Shown in pieces: positions 1 through 7,804 of a DNA stretch of 64,000 nt (within the stretch, counting starts at the first letter, position 1; every line of letters begins with the position of its first letter). The position numbers and the translations under genes are program-made. The DNA lies in assembly GCA_003478355.1 (NCBI GenBank), contig QUFC01000015.1, positions 19,756 to 83,755 on the forward strand, read 5' to 3'. The DNA is from Lachnospiraceae bacterium AM48-27BH. GTDB lineage: Bacteria > Bacillota > Clostridia > Lachnospirales > Lachnospiraceae. Under the pieces are notes generated by a model, which was not told the DNA's origin, did no database searches, and worked only from the letters and a program-made list of their open reading frames with translations.

Positions 1-426
1 TTTCGGAATTCCGAAGGAATCCAGGATCTCGCGGATGGCCGGGCGGTCGCAGATGCCCTGGAGCTGGTTGATCCAGACGGAACCGATACCGAAGGACCAG
101 GCTGCGATGAAAATGTTCTCAAGGGCACAGGCGTTGTCTTCCTTTCCAAATGGACTTTCAACATCGTTGGATGGGATGATCAGAACCTCTGGCTGGTACA
201 TATTGTAGCCTTCACGGCCTAATTCTTTGCTGATGGCTGCAGCTAATTTCTGGATTTTCTCACGATTGGTAACAGCGGTGAATTTCCAGGTCTGACGACC
301 CATACCGCTTGGAGCGAAGCGGGCTGTTTCCAGAATCGCTTGTAACTGATCTGCTGGAATTGCTTTTTCCTGGAAAGCGCGGACACTTCTTCTTGTCATA
401 AGAGTTTCAATTACTGCATTCGTCAT
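1..426 (-). CDS. Nitroreductase family protein (C-terminus outside window)
   Basis: The reverse strand encodes at least 142 residues beginning MTNAVIETLMTRRSVRAF and runs off the window edge. The early RRSVRAF stretch and the ARFAPSGMGRQTWKF block are typical of the FMN-binding nitroreductase fold, where the arginines and serine contact the FMN phosphate. The family reduces nitro compounds, quinones or enones with NAD(P)H as soluble dimers. The start is fixed by an AAGGAGG-type site about seven bases upstream. It lies 17 bases downstream of the DUF1846 gene on the same strand, so the two may be cotranscribed. The substrate cannot be inferred. Confidence 0.85.
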   Translation of the reverse strand, partial: MTNAVIETLMTRRSVRAFQEKAIPADQLQAILETARFAPSGMGRQTWKFTAVTNREKIQKLAAAISKELGREGYNMYQPEVLIIPSNDVESPFGKEDNACALENIFIAAWSFGIGSVWINQLQGICDRPAIREILDSFGIPK

Positions 427-443
427 GATAAGGTCCTCCTTTT

Positions 444-1924
444 TTAATGATAAAGCTTTTGGTGCTCATAGATCGGCTCAGAAGTCAGTTCAACTCCTAA
501 TGTTTTAAAGGTGCGGATATCCACACGGGAGAGGATGACAGAGGTATGAGCCTGACAGCCTTTTAATTTGGATAACTGATCCAGAGCTTTCTGGGCGTCT
601 GGATCGGTGGCAGCGCACATGGACAGGGCAATCAGAACCTCGTCGGTGTGAAGACGTGGGTTCTTGCTTCCTAAATAATTGACTTTTAATTTCTGGATCG
701 GTTCAATTGCGGATGGAGCGATCAGGTGCTTCTCATCCGGGATCCCGCCCAGGCTTTGACTGCATTTAATAAAACAGCTGCAGAAGCGCCTAAGAGAGAG
801 CCGGTCTTTCCGGTTACGATCCGTCCATCCGGAAGCTCCAGAGCGGCTGCAGGAGCCTGGGTGGCAGCAGCTTTTACATTGGCGATTCCTACAACCTTGC
901 GGTCATCAACGGTGATTTTCGCCTGTTTCATCAGCAGCTCGATCTTATAGATCTCTTCTTCAGAGCTGTCTCCGCTTACCATACGGTTCAATGCGTGATA
1001 GTAGCGGCGGATGATCTCCTGGCGGGATGCTTCCCGGCATGCTTCGTCATCGAAAATGCAGTTGCCGGCCATATTGACACCCATATCGGTCGGGGACTTG
1101 TAAGGGCAGGAGCCGTAAATACCCTCGAAAATGGCACTTAAGACAGGGAAAATCTCCACATCGCGGTTATAATTGACCGTTGTCTCTCCATAAGCCTCTA
1201 AATGGAATGGGTCGATCATATTTACATCGTTTAAATCGGCAGTGGCAGCTTCATAAGCTAAATTTACCGGATGTTTTAATGGGAGGTTCCAGATCGGGAA
1301 GGTCTCGAATTTAGCGTAACCGGCTTTGATATTTCTCTTGTTTTCATGATATAACTGGGAAAGGCAGGTAGCCATTTTTCCACTACCAGGTCCTGGTGCA
1401 GTGACAATGACCAGTGGTCTGGAGGTTTCAATATAGTCATTCTTGCCAAAGCCGTCATCGCTGACGATATGTTTTACATTATTTGGGTAGCCATCAATGC
1501 GGTAGTGGCGATATACCTTGATTCCCATATGCTCTAATTTAGCCTTGAAGGTGTCAGCAGCGTGCTGTCCAGAGTACTGGGTGATGACAACGCTTCCGAC
1601 GAACAGTCCTTTATCGCGGAAAGACTGGATCAGACGGAGCACATCGACATCGTAAGTGATACCGAGGTCATAGCGGACTTTATTTTTCTCGATATCAGCG
1701 GCGTTGATGACAATGACGATCTCAGCCTGGTCGGAAAGCTGCATCAGCATCTGGAGCTTGCTGTCCGGCGCAAAGCCTGGAAGTACACGTGATGCGTGGT
1801 AATCGTCAAATAATTTACCGCCGAATTCCAGGTACAGTTTATCGCCAAACTGGCTGATTCGTTCTTTGATGTGTTCTGACTGCATCGTTAAGTATTTCTG
1901 ATTATCAAATCCAATTTTTGACAT
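444..1924 (-). CDS. DUF1846 (UPF0371) family protein, one frameshift
   Basis: The first about 390 residues read [19 protein letters not shown] onward and contain a [16 protein letters not shown] segment resembling a P-loop. This is the pattern of the DUF1846 family, whose function is not established. The frame then shifts near 751, and the next frame continues with [17 protein letters not shown] through to a stop at 444. One added base (AAGG instead of AGG on the plus strand) restores about 493 residues, close to the roughly 500 usual for the family. An early stop at 722 would apply only if the shift is real. A hairpin repeat lies just upstream. Confidence 0.85.
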
Positions 1925-1952
1925 GGATGAATCCCCCTGTGTATTTTTTATA

Positions 1953-1995
1953 GAATAATCGTAACTATAAAGGTACTGAATCGTTACGATTATTC
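1953..1995. repeat. Hairpin carrying a repeat-B copy
   Basis: Two perfect 13-base arms (GAATAATCGTAAC and its complement) enclose a 17-base loop. The inner 27 bases, 1961-1987, match a repeat also found at 11222 and 20622: GTAACTAT, then GAAGGTACTGA or AAAGGTACTGA, then a complementary arm. It lies in the 5' region of the DUF1846 gene. Confidence 0.7.
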
Positions 1996-2079
1996 ATGAT
2001 GTATAATCTCTCACTTAGTGTAGCATAATGTTAAAAAAGAGAAAACCCTTTTATTGAGAAAATAGGACGAAAAAAAAGG

Positions 2080-2131
2080 TTGACGAAAAAGTTAGTTTAT
2101 GCTAACATATACTCAGTTAGTTGATTCTAAC
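2080..2131 (+). promoter_or_regulatory. Promoter with two GTTAG-N6-CTAAC operators (putative iron box)
   Basis: TTGACG (2080-2085), a 17-base spacer and TAACAT (2103-2108) form a plausible sigma-A promoter. Two perfect palindromes of the form GTTAG-N6-CTAAC follow at 2091-2106 and 2116-2131. The first overlaps the -10 box. The same palindrome overlaps the -10 of the feo operon at 17659. DtxR-family sites contain similar TTAG/CTAA arms, so an iron-responsive repressor of that family is the likeliest reader; this is inference. Confidence 0.7.
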
Positions 2132-2159
2132 TCATGTGAATATTCTATACATTTTAAAT

Positions 2160-2230
2160 CCTCCATCTGACCCGTGGAGGTGATGACTCCTACAAGGCCG
2201 CTCTTATCCCGCATAGTAAGGGCGGTTTCT
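2160..2230 (+). terminator. Leader hairpins, possible attenuator
   Basis: Between the promoter and DUF3793 lies a CCTCCA/TGGAGG hairpin (2160-2180). A second stem follows (CCGCTCTTA at 2198-2206 with TAAGGGCGG at 2217-2225), ending in TTTCTT. The second resembles an intrinsic terminator inside the 5' leader. I do not recognise a known riboswitch class. Confidence 0.4.
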
Positions 2231-2231
2231 T

Positions 2232-2356
2232 GTGCCATAGGAAACTTCGTCCTATGACACAAAAACGCTCCGCTAAGGATTGCACTGCGGCGGAACGGAA
2301 GAATGTCGCTAAAGCGACCCGCCGCAGGCGGAGAATCCTGCTTGCAGGATTCTTTT
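2232..2356. repeat. Interspersed repeat family A, copy 1
   Basis: It opens with a stem built on CATAGGA and TCCTATG. It continues with the module AAAACGCTCCGC, a GCGGCGGAA block, AAGAATGTCGCTAAAGCG, CCGCCGCAGGCGGAGAATCC and an ATCCTGC..GCAGGAT hairpin. A closely related copy lies at 45336-45489 and a head fragment at 52505-52547. It is intergenic in all cases. Confidence 0.75.
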
Positions 2357-2387
2357 TCATATAAAGAGAAGGAAAAGGAGAAGTGCC

Positions 2388-2978
2388 ATGTCAGCGGAAG
2401 ATATGATGAGATTTTTAGATCAGTGCAATATAGAGACCGAATTAAAATTCCGGGTGGCATTTCACTGTGGCCCGGTGTTAAAAAATGTAAAGGCATCCAA
2501 TGCCATGAACGCCAGACCAGGTACCTGGAACCGGATCTGGAGGTCTCTAAAAGGAACGGCGGTCAGCTGCATTCCTCTTTATATAGGGAAGAACAAGGAA
2601 TTGCTGTTGTTTTACCGGTATGACAGGCTGGAAAAACATTTGAACAAACAGGAAAACCGCGAATTTTTGAATAAAATGGGATATTTGGATGTCAGCGTTT
2701 CTGCGGTACTTCGTAAATTACGTCAGCGTTATGAAAGATATGCGGAGAAACAAGCAGATTTCCCACATGAACTGGGTATCATACTGGAATATCCGGTGGA
2801 AGATGTGGAAGACTTTATTAAGTTCGGTGGACAAAATTGTCTTATGGAACGGTACTGGAAGGTGTACCACAATGTTGAGAGAGCCAGGGCAGTATTTGCA
2901 GCCTATGATGCGGCAAAGGATCAGGCCATGGGAGAAGTGATCGCAGGATATCCGCTTCATCTGGTAGCGGTATCATAA
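2388..2978 (+). CDS. DUF3793 family protein
   Basis: A 196-residue soluble protein with the family blocks FHCGPVLKNVKASN near residue 25 and LGIILEYPVEDVEDFI near residue 130, followed by a conserved YWKVY segment. The start is preceded by AAGGAGA at good spacing. The function of DUF3793 is unknown. It sits 32 bases upstream of a flavodoxin gene and downstream of two GTTAG-N6-CTAAC boxes shared with feo, which suggests a role in iron limitation or heme/iron handling. That role is inference from context only. Confidence 0.85.
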   Translation: MSAEDMMRFLDQCNIETELKFRVAFHCGPVLKNVKASNAMNARPGTWNRIWRSLKGTAVSCIPLYIGKNKELLLFYRYDRLEKHLNKQENREFLNKMGYLDVSVSAVLRKLRQRYERYAEKQADFPHELGIILEYPVEDVEDFIKFGGQNCLMERYWKVYHNVERARAVFAAYDAAKDQAMGEVIAGYPLHLVAVS

Positions 2979-3010
2979 ATAAAAAATTCATTTAAGGAGG
3001 AGTAATCATT

Positions 3011-3441
3011 ATGAGCGATATTTATGTAATTTACTGGAGCGGCACAGGTAATACTGAGATGATGGCTGGTGCAGTTGCAGAGGGAATCCATGCAGCAGGT
3101 GGCCACGCAAACGTTCTTGACGTTGCAAGTGCATCCGCAGATGTATTAAAAGACGCAAAAGCGTTTGCATTGGGATGTCCGGCTATGGGCTCTGAACAGT
3201 TAGAAGAAGGCGACATGGAGCCATTTGTAGAAGAAGTAGAAAAATTCGCAGCTGGCAAGACCATCGGTCTGTTCGGCTCCTATGACTGGGGCGATGGCGA
3301 CTGGATGAGAGAGTGGGCATCCCGCATGGAAGCTGCCGGTGCAACAGTCGCAGGAGGAGAAGGCGTGATCGCAAATAATACTCCAGATGAAGAAGCCTGG
3401 AGAACTGCAGAAAATTAGGCGAGACATTAGCGGCAGTTTAA
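3011..3441 (+). CDS. Flavodoxin, frameshift near the C-terminus
   Basis: A short-chain flavodoxin with the FMN phosphate loop YWSGTGNTE at residues 8-16, and the GCPAMGSEQLEEGDMEPF and GSYDWGDGDW segments that line the isoalloxazine ring. Read as given it stops at 3418. Adding one C at 3396-3397 (GCCCTG for GCCTG) gives the usual ending ENCRKLGETLAAV and a stop at 3441, about 143 residues. Flavodoxin replaces ferredoxin in electron transfer under iron limitation, which fits the iron-box promoter upstream. A good ribosome site (AAGGAGGAG) precedes the ATG. Confidence 0.88.
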
Positions 3442-3500
3442 CTTTAATGATTGAGAAGATGAAGAGAGGGGCTGTGAAAAAACATAGCCTATAAAAAAGA

Positions 3501-3540
3501 AGGACCAAGGGTTCATAAAAAACCCCAAGGTCCTCTTTTT
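3501..3540 (+). terminator. Intrinsic terminator after flavodoxin
   Basis: AGGACC with an AAGGG stem pairs with CCC and AAGGTCCT and is followed by CTTTTT. It closes the DUF3793-flavodoxin transcript. Confidence 0.8.
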
Positions 3541-3588
3541 GTGTTAGAATTAACTTGCGATGAAAAATCTAACTAATACTTAGTCTAA

Positions 3589-3731
3589 TCCAAAACAGGC
3601 AGTTTTGCTAAGTGCCGCTCGACCCCGGGCTCCGTCGCGTTTGTACCTTCAGTTGCAGGCTGATCATCGGTGGAGAGGTGATCAAGGACCTTACGAAGGA
3701 AGCGATGAAAAAGAACTTTAGACGTTTATGA
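3589..3731 (+). pseudogene. tcdA: 3' remnant of tRNA threonylcarbamoyladenosine dehydratase (tcdA)
   Basis: An open stretch of 47 codons after a stop, with no start or ribosome site. It ends in CRSTPGSVAFVPSVAGLI, then IGGEVIKDLTKEAMKKNF and a stop. The PGSxAFVPSVAGLIIxxEVxKDL block is the C-terminal signature of TcdA, the E1-like enzyme that cyclises t6A37 in tRNA. The rest of the gene (over 200 codons) is absent. The fragment marks the left edge of a module with different codon usage, and suggests the insertion or rearrangement replaced most of tcdA. Confidence 0.75.
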
Positions 3732-3834
3732 AGATAAGCACGTTTTGCATCGAAACCGGTATTTACAAATTCCCAAAAGAGTGATAAGGTTATAGCTGAC
3801 TATTTAAAGAAGTATATAGACGTGTGGGGGAAGA

Positions 3835-4485
3835 ATGAAAGTAGCATCTAATCTGAAGGACTTTGTATATAAAAGCATAGAATCGGATATCCTGGCAGGA
3901 AATCTGCATTCAGGAGATATTATTAACGAGAAGGACCTAGTGGAGAAGTATGGTGTGAGTAAATCGCCGGTGCGCGATGCACTGATTGCGCTGTGCGCCG
4001 ATGGCATACTGAAAAGCATTCCACGCTACGGCTATGAGATCATCACTTATTCAGTAGACGGCGTGTATTCTATGCTGCAGTTCCGTTTCGTTCTGGAAAG
4101 TGGATTTATAAGTCGTAAGATCGATACGCTGACCGAACGTCAGCTGGATGAACTCGAGCAGCTGAACGAAGACTGTAAGAACGATGAGCGTACACCGTTT
4201 GAGCATTGGGCAGCAAATGAAACCTTTCATCTGAAACTAATGAGCTTCTGGCATAATGACTATGCGCTACAGGAGCTTCGTCTTACGATGAACCGTCTGA
4301 CCCGTGCATATGCACAGTTTTACTGGAACAGCAATCGGGATGTGCTGCTGTCAAAGGATACTGAGCATCATACCGATATTATCGAAGGTCTTCGAAAGAA
4401 AGATGCTGCTACGGTTATCGAATTCCTCCGCCTGGACCTCCATAACTTCGGTGGCTTCGAGGATTTCTTTCTCCAGGCACGATAA
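3835..4485 (+). CDS. GntR/FadR-family transcriptional regulator (FCD domain)
   Basis: 216 residues. The N-terminal winged helix (about 1-70) includes SGDIINEKDLVEKYGVSKSP and VRDALIALCADG, the usual GntR pattern. An all-helical FCD ligand domain occupies about 80-205, with the metal-binding type NETFHLKL and EHHTDIIEGL histidine motifs. It is the first gene of the cysteine desulfidase, permease and amidohydrolase module and points the same way. It is therefore the likely local regulator. A perfect 15-base palindrome at 4824-4838 is a candidate operator. Confidence 0.88.
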   Translation: MKVASNLKDFVYKSIESDILAGNLHSGDIINEKDLVEKYGVSKSPVRDALIALCADGILKSIPRYGYEIITYSVDGVYSMLQFRFVLESGFISRKIDTLTERQLDELEQLNEDCKNDERTPFEHWAANETFHLKLMSFWHNDYALQELRLTMNRLTRAYAQFYWNSNRDVLLSKDTEHHTDIIEGLRKKDAATVIEFLRLDLHNFGGFEDFFLQAR

Positions 4486-4960
4486 ACAGAATATGAAAAA
4501 GAGCGATATACCGCGAACAGGGAAGCGAAGCTTCTTTGCCCGGCGGTTTTGTTTCATGAAAAGAACGAAATTTCGAAAATCTTGCACACGAAGTAGTCGT
4601 AAATTGCAATAGGAAGCAGGACGAAGAGACGCGTTCGTGCGCGCATAAAAACACAGGGAAGCAGGAAATACTTAAAAATCAGGGGGCTTCGTCTATCTGA
4701 AAGGCTATAGATCGGATGACAGAAAGCCTTGTGTTTGAGTAAAATTCACAAAAATATTATAAATATTTGTCAATTATTTAGATATTCAGACGATATCCTT
4801 TGTGCTAGTATATAGCTATAAATACTGATGATATCAGTGATGTGGTTAATGGCATGAATAGATAAAATGCGGATTAAGAGTGTTCATTCATCCTGCACTG
4901 CATATGAACAGTAGGCTGTCTGGGGCGTTCCCGGGTGGCAAAGAAAAGGAGGAAAAGCGT
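4486..4960. other. Intergenic region before the cysteine desulfidase gene
   Basis: About 475 bases without a supported gene. It contains an A/T-rich stretch (4740-4800), the palindrome ACTGAT-GAT-ATCAGT at 4824-4838 and an AAGGAGG ribosome site at 4946-4952. I see no clear sigma-A promoter that I could place with confidence. Confidence 0.5.
4824..4838. promoter_or_regulatory. Perfect palindrome, candidate GntR operator
   Basis: ACTGAT and ATCAGT arms flank a three-base centre, in the leader of the cysteine desulfidase gene and downstream of the gntR gene. GntR/FadR proteins bind short palindromes, so this is a natural candidate; not proven. Confidence 0.4.
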
Positions 4961-6271
4961 ATGAAGCTGAGTGAAAATGAGTACCAGAATTACACAGCGA
5001 TCTTACGTGCGGAGTTGATTCCAGCGATGGGCTGTACGGAGCCGATTGCGATCGCTTATGCGGCAGCCGAGGCCCGGAGACTCTTGGGAGAGATGCCGAC
5101 GCGCATCACAGTGAACTGCTCCGGTAACATGATCAAGAATGTCAAGGGCGTAACGGTACCGAATTCTGGTGGACAGAAGGGTATCGAGGTAGCCGCAATT
5201 CTTGGTATGGTCGGCGGCGATCCGGATAAGAAACTGGAAGTGATCGCTGGTGTGACCGATGAAGATCGTGAGGAGTGCAGACGACTCAACGAGGCGAAGA
5301 TCTGCGATGTGAATCTGGCAGAAAATGTTCCGAATCTCTATATCGAGATCATCATGGCATCAGAAGAGCATACAGCCTGTGTACGTATCGCAAACCACCA
5401 TACGGATATCGTCTATATGCAGAAGGATCAGAAGATTCTTCGCGATATAGAGAATGCTGTTGTGGAGGAGAGCGCAGAAGAAACCGTACTCGCAGATCGA
5501 AACAGGATGAGCCTTCAGGGGATTCTCGAGTATGCAGACACCGTCGATCTCGAGGACATTAAACCTGTGATCCAGCGTCAGATCGAGATGAACTCGAAAA
5601 TTTCCCAGGAGGGACTCGACAACGCCTGGGGTGCACAGATCGGTAAGACTATCCTCGAAAACTGGGGACACGATGTACGTACCGAAGCCTGCGCCGCCGC
5701 GGCCGCCGGCTCTGATGCACGTATGAGCGGATGTCCGCTTCCGGTCGTAATCAATTCCGGTTCCGGAAATCAGGGGATCACCGTGACGATGCCGGTACTC
5801 GTCTATGCTCGTGAATGGAAGATCTCAGAAGAGAAGATGTATCGGGCGATGCTCGTAAGTAATCTGGTTTCCGTCTATATCAAGCACTATATCGGCGCTC
5901 TTTCCGCATTCTGTGGCGCTGTAAGTGCAGCCTGCGGTTCAGGTGCAGCCATCACCTTTATGGCTGGTGGCGACTATCAGCATATCGGTAAGACCATTAC
6001 GAACACACTGGCCAATGTCGGCGGTATCGTCTGCGATGGCGCGAAGCGAAGCTGTGCGGCGAAGATCGCGGCTTCGGTACATGCAGCGCTGCTTGCGCAC
6101 TATATGAGCATGAGTGACAAGCAGTTCCAGGCCGGTGAAGGTATCGTGGAGCAGGATGTAGAGGAAACCATCAAAAACATGGGATATATCGGCAGAGTCG
6201 GCATGAAGTCCACGGATAAGGAAATCCTGAATGTCATGATCGATAAGGCTGATGTAGACGCAAATCTTTAA
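4961..6271 (+). CDS. cyuA: L-cysteine desulfidase family protein (CyuA/YhaM, UPF0597)
   Basis: 436 residues from an ATG behind AAGGAGG. The PAMGCTEPIA motif near residue 22 (C25) and MSGCPLPVVINSGSGNQG near residue 248 are hallmarks of the serine-dehydratase-alpha-like family that includes the Fe-S enzyme CyuA. Characterised members split L-cysteine to pyruvate, ammonia and hydrogen sulfide. The glycine-rich stretch GSGNQGITVTMPV and a Cys-rich C-terminal half (SAFCGAVSAACGSGAA) agree with this. It precedes a permease (20-base gap) and an M20 amidohydrolase, suggesting uptake and breakdown of a cysteine derivative or peptide. Serine or another small amino acid remains possible as substrate. 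Confidence 0.85.
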   Translation: MKLSENEYQNYTAILRAELIPAMGCTEPIAIAYAAAEARRLLGEMPTRITVNCSGNMIKNVKGVTVPNSGGQKGIEVAAILGMVGGDPDKKLEVIAGVTDEDREECRRLNEAKICDVNLAENVPNLYIEIIMASEEHTACVRIANHHTDIVYMQKDQKILRDIENAVVEESAEETVLADRNRMSLQGILEYADTVDLEDIKPVIQRQIEMNSKISQEGLDNAWGAQIGKTILENWGHDVRTEACAAAAAGSDARMSGCPLPVVINSGSGNQGITVTMPVLVYAREWKISEEKMYRAMLVSNLVSVYIKHYIGALSAFCGAVSAACGSGAAITFMAGGDYQHIGKTITNTLANVGGIVCDGAKRSCAAKIAASVHAALLAHYMSMSDKQFQAGEGIVEQDVEETIKNMGYIGRVGMKSTDKEILNVMIDKADVDANL

Positions 6272-6290
6272 AAAGGGTTAGGAGTATGAA

Positions 6291-7700
6291 ATGGGAGAAA
6301 ACGTAAAAAAACAGAAGAAGAGTGGATCGATTAATGCATTTGTCATCGTATTCCTCGTTATCGTAGGATGCTATATTATGTCGCTGTTTATCAGCCCGGG
6401 TGCGTTTGATCGTGAAGTGCTGAATGGCAGAACCGTTGTTATCGCGAACTCTTTCCACGCAACGGAAAAAACGTATCTGGGACCGCAGGCGATTTTCCAG
6501 TCGATTCCGAACGGACTTGTATCCTCAGGCGGCATGATGTTCCTCGTTATGCTCGTTGCAGGATGTATCGAAGTTTACAAGCGGACCGGTGCGCTGAATA
6601 AGGGTGTTGCCCGTATTCTTTCGAAGTCTGAGGCAGTCGGCTCCGAGAAGATCCTGGTTCTGATCATGATCATCTTCGGTTCACTCGGTGGATTCCTCGG
6701 ATGGAATGAGCAGATCGTTCCGTTCATTCCGATCGTTCTGTCACTGGTTCTGGCACTCGGCTATGACCTGATGACGGGTATCGCATGTTCCGCTATGATC
6801 GATATGATCAGCTTCTCTTTCTCACCGACCAGTGTATACACCGTAGGTATTTCTCATGAAGTTGCAGAGCTTCCGATGTTCTCAGGTTTTGCATTCCGTC
6901 TGATCCTGCTTTGCGTTGCGGACTTTATCATCATTCTTTACGTACTTCGTTATGCACGTGGTGTTCGTAATGGAAAGATTCAGTCCATCACCGCAGATCT
7001 GGATTCCGATAAGTTCCGTGTAGACTATTCGGAGGAGATGAAGACTCCGCTGACCGGCGGACAGAGCATGGCGCTCCTGCTCTTCCTCGTTGTATTCGTA
7101 GCAGCCATCGCAGGCGTTGCAAAGTTTGGATGGTCTATGAACGATCTTTCTGCATGCTTCCTGTTTGCAGCCATCGCTGCTGGTCTTCTGAACAAGATGG
7201 CACCAAATGACCTCGTCAATGCAATCTGTGCCGGTGCGAAGGATGGTCTTACACCTGCGCTTGTCATCGGTCTTGCAAGAGGTATCCAGTGGATCCTTAC
7301 CGAGTCCGGTATCATCGACCCAATCATTTACAGCATTTCCAGACCTCTGAAGAACCTTCCGGGTTCGATCGCAGCCATCGCGGTTATGTTCGTTATCGCA
7401 ATCTTCAATGGTCTCCTCACGTCTGGTTCGGCAAAGGCTATGGCGCTCATGCCTATCCTTATTCCGCTTGCAGATATCATCGGTATGACCCGTCAGACCA
7501 TGATCCTCGCATTCCAGTTCGGTGATGGTCTTACAAACTCTCTCTGGTTCACCAGTGGTACGCTTCTGATCTTCCTTACGATCGCAGGTATCCCGCTGAA
7601 GAAGTGGTGGAAGTTTGTTACTCCGCTGATTTCGATACTGTTTGTTGTCTGCGTGGTCGCGCTGGTTGTTGCAACCAAGATCCATTACGGCCCATTCTAA
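6291..7700 (+). CDS. YfcC-type membrane permease
   Basis: 469 residues with about 12 hydrophobic segments and little else. It resembles the YfcC/ArcD-like branch of the C4-dicarboxylate anaerobic carrier superfamily, with conserved GSLGGFLGWNEQIVPFIPI and NGLLTSGSAKAMALMPIL loops. These proteins are proposed to carry amino acids or peptides, and few have been assayed. Its position between the cysteine desulfidase and M20 genes suggests it imports the substrate of both. Leucine codons are mostly CTG/CTT/CTC, unlike the TTA-rich genes further on. Confidence 0.8.
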   Translation: MGENVKKQKKSGSINAFVIVFLVIVGCYIMSLFISPGAFDREVLNGRTVVIANSFHATEKTYLGPQAIFQSIPNGLVSSGGMMFLVMLVAGCIEVYKRTGALNKGVARILSKSEAVGSEKILVLIMIIFGSLGGFLGWNEQIVPFIPIVLSLVLALGYDLMTGIACSAMIDMISFSFSPTSVYTVGISHEVAELPMFSGFAFRLILLCVADFIIILYVLRYARGVRNGKIQSITADLDSDKFRVDYSEEMKTPLTGGQSMALLLFLVVFVAAIAGVAKFGWSMNDLSACFLFAAIAAGLLNKMAPNDLVNAICAGAKDGLTPALVIGLARGIQWILTESGIIDPIIYSISRPLKNLPGSIAAIAVMFVIAIFNGLLTSGSAKAMALMPILIPLADIIGMTRQTMILAFQFGDGLTNSLWFTSGTLLIFLTIAGIPLKKWWKFVTPLISILFVVCVVALVVATKIHYGPF

Positions 7701-7713
7701 TATTTAAATTCCG

Positions 7714-7747
7714 CAGCCTTTCGAATGTCGATGTTTTCGAAAGGCTG
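7714..7747. terminator. Strong intergenic hairpin
   Basis: CAGCCTTTCGAA and its exact complement form a 12-bp stem with a 10-base loop in the gap between the permease and M20 genes. No T-run follows, so it may be an RNA-stabilising or attenuating element rather than a full terminator. Confidence 0.5.
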
Positions 7748-7804
7748 TACTAAAAAAGAATAAAACATACGTGTTTCACATCATTCATTAGGAGGAAATA
7801 CAAA

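Noticed and set aside
2183..2257. 24-codon leader ORF after GGAGGTG
   Set aside because: The spacing is too short for a convincing ribosome site and the ORF runs into the repeat-A hairpin; kept only as a possibility in a finding.
2113..2496. 127-codon ORF on the minus strand across the DUF3793 leader
   Set aside because: It runs through the iron-box promoter, the terminator-like stem, the repeat-A element and the start of DUF3793; no ribosome site and no family similarity.
4880..4960. In-frame upstream extension of the cysteine desulfidase
   Set aside because: The added 27 residues have no family similarity and the AAGGAGG site points to the ATG at 4961.
6882..7685. 267-codon minus-strand ORF opposite the permease gene
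   Set aside because: Composition rich in Asp, Cys, Arg and Asn is the antisense image of a membrane protein; no ribosome site.
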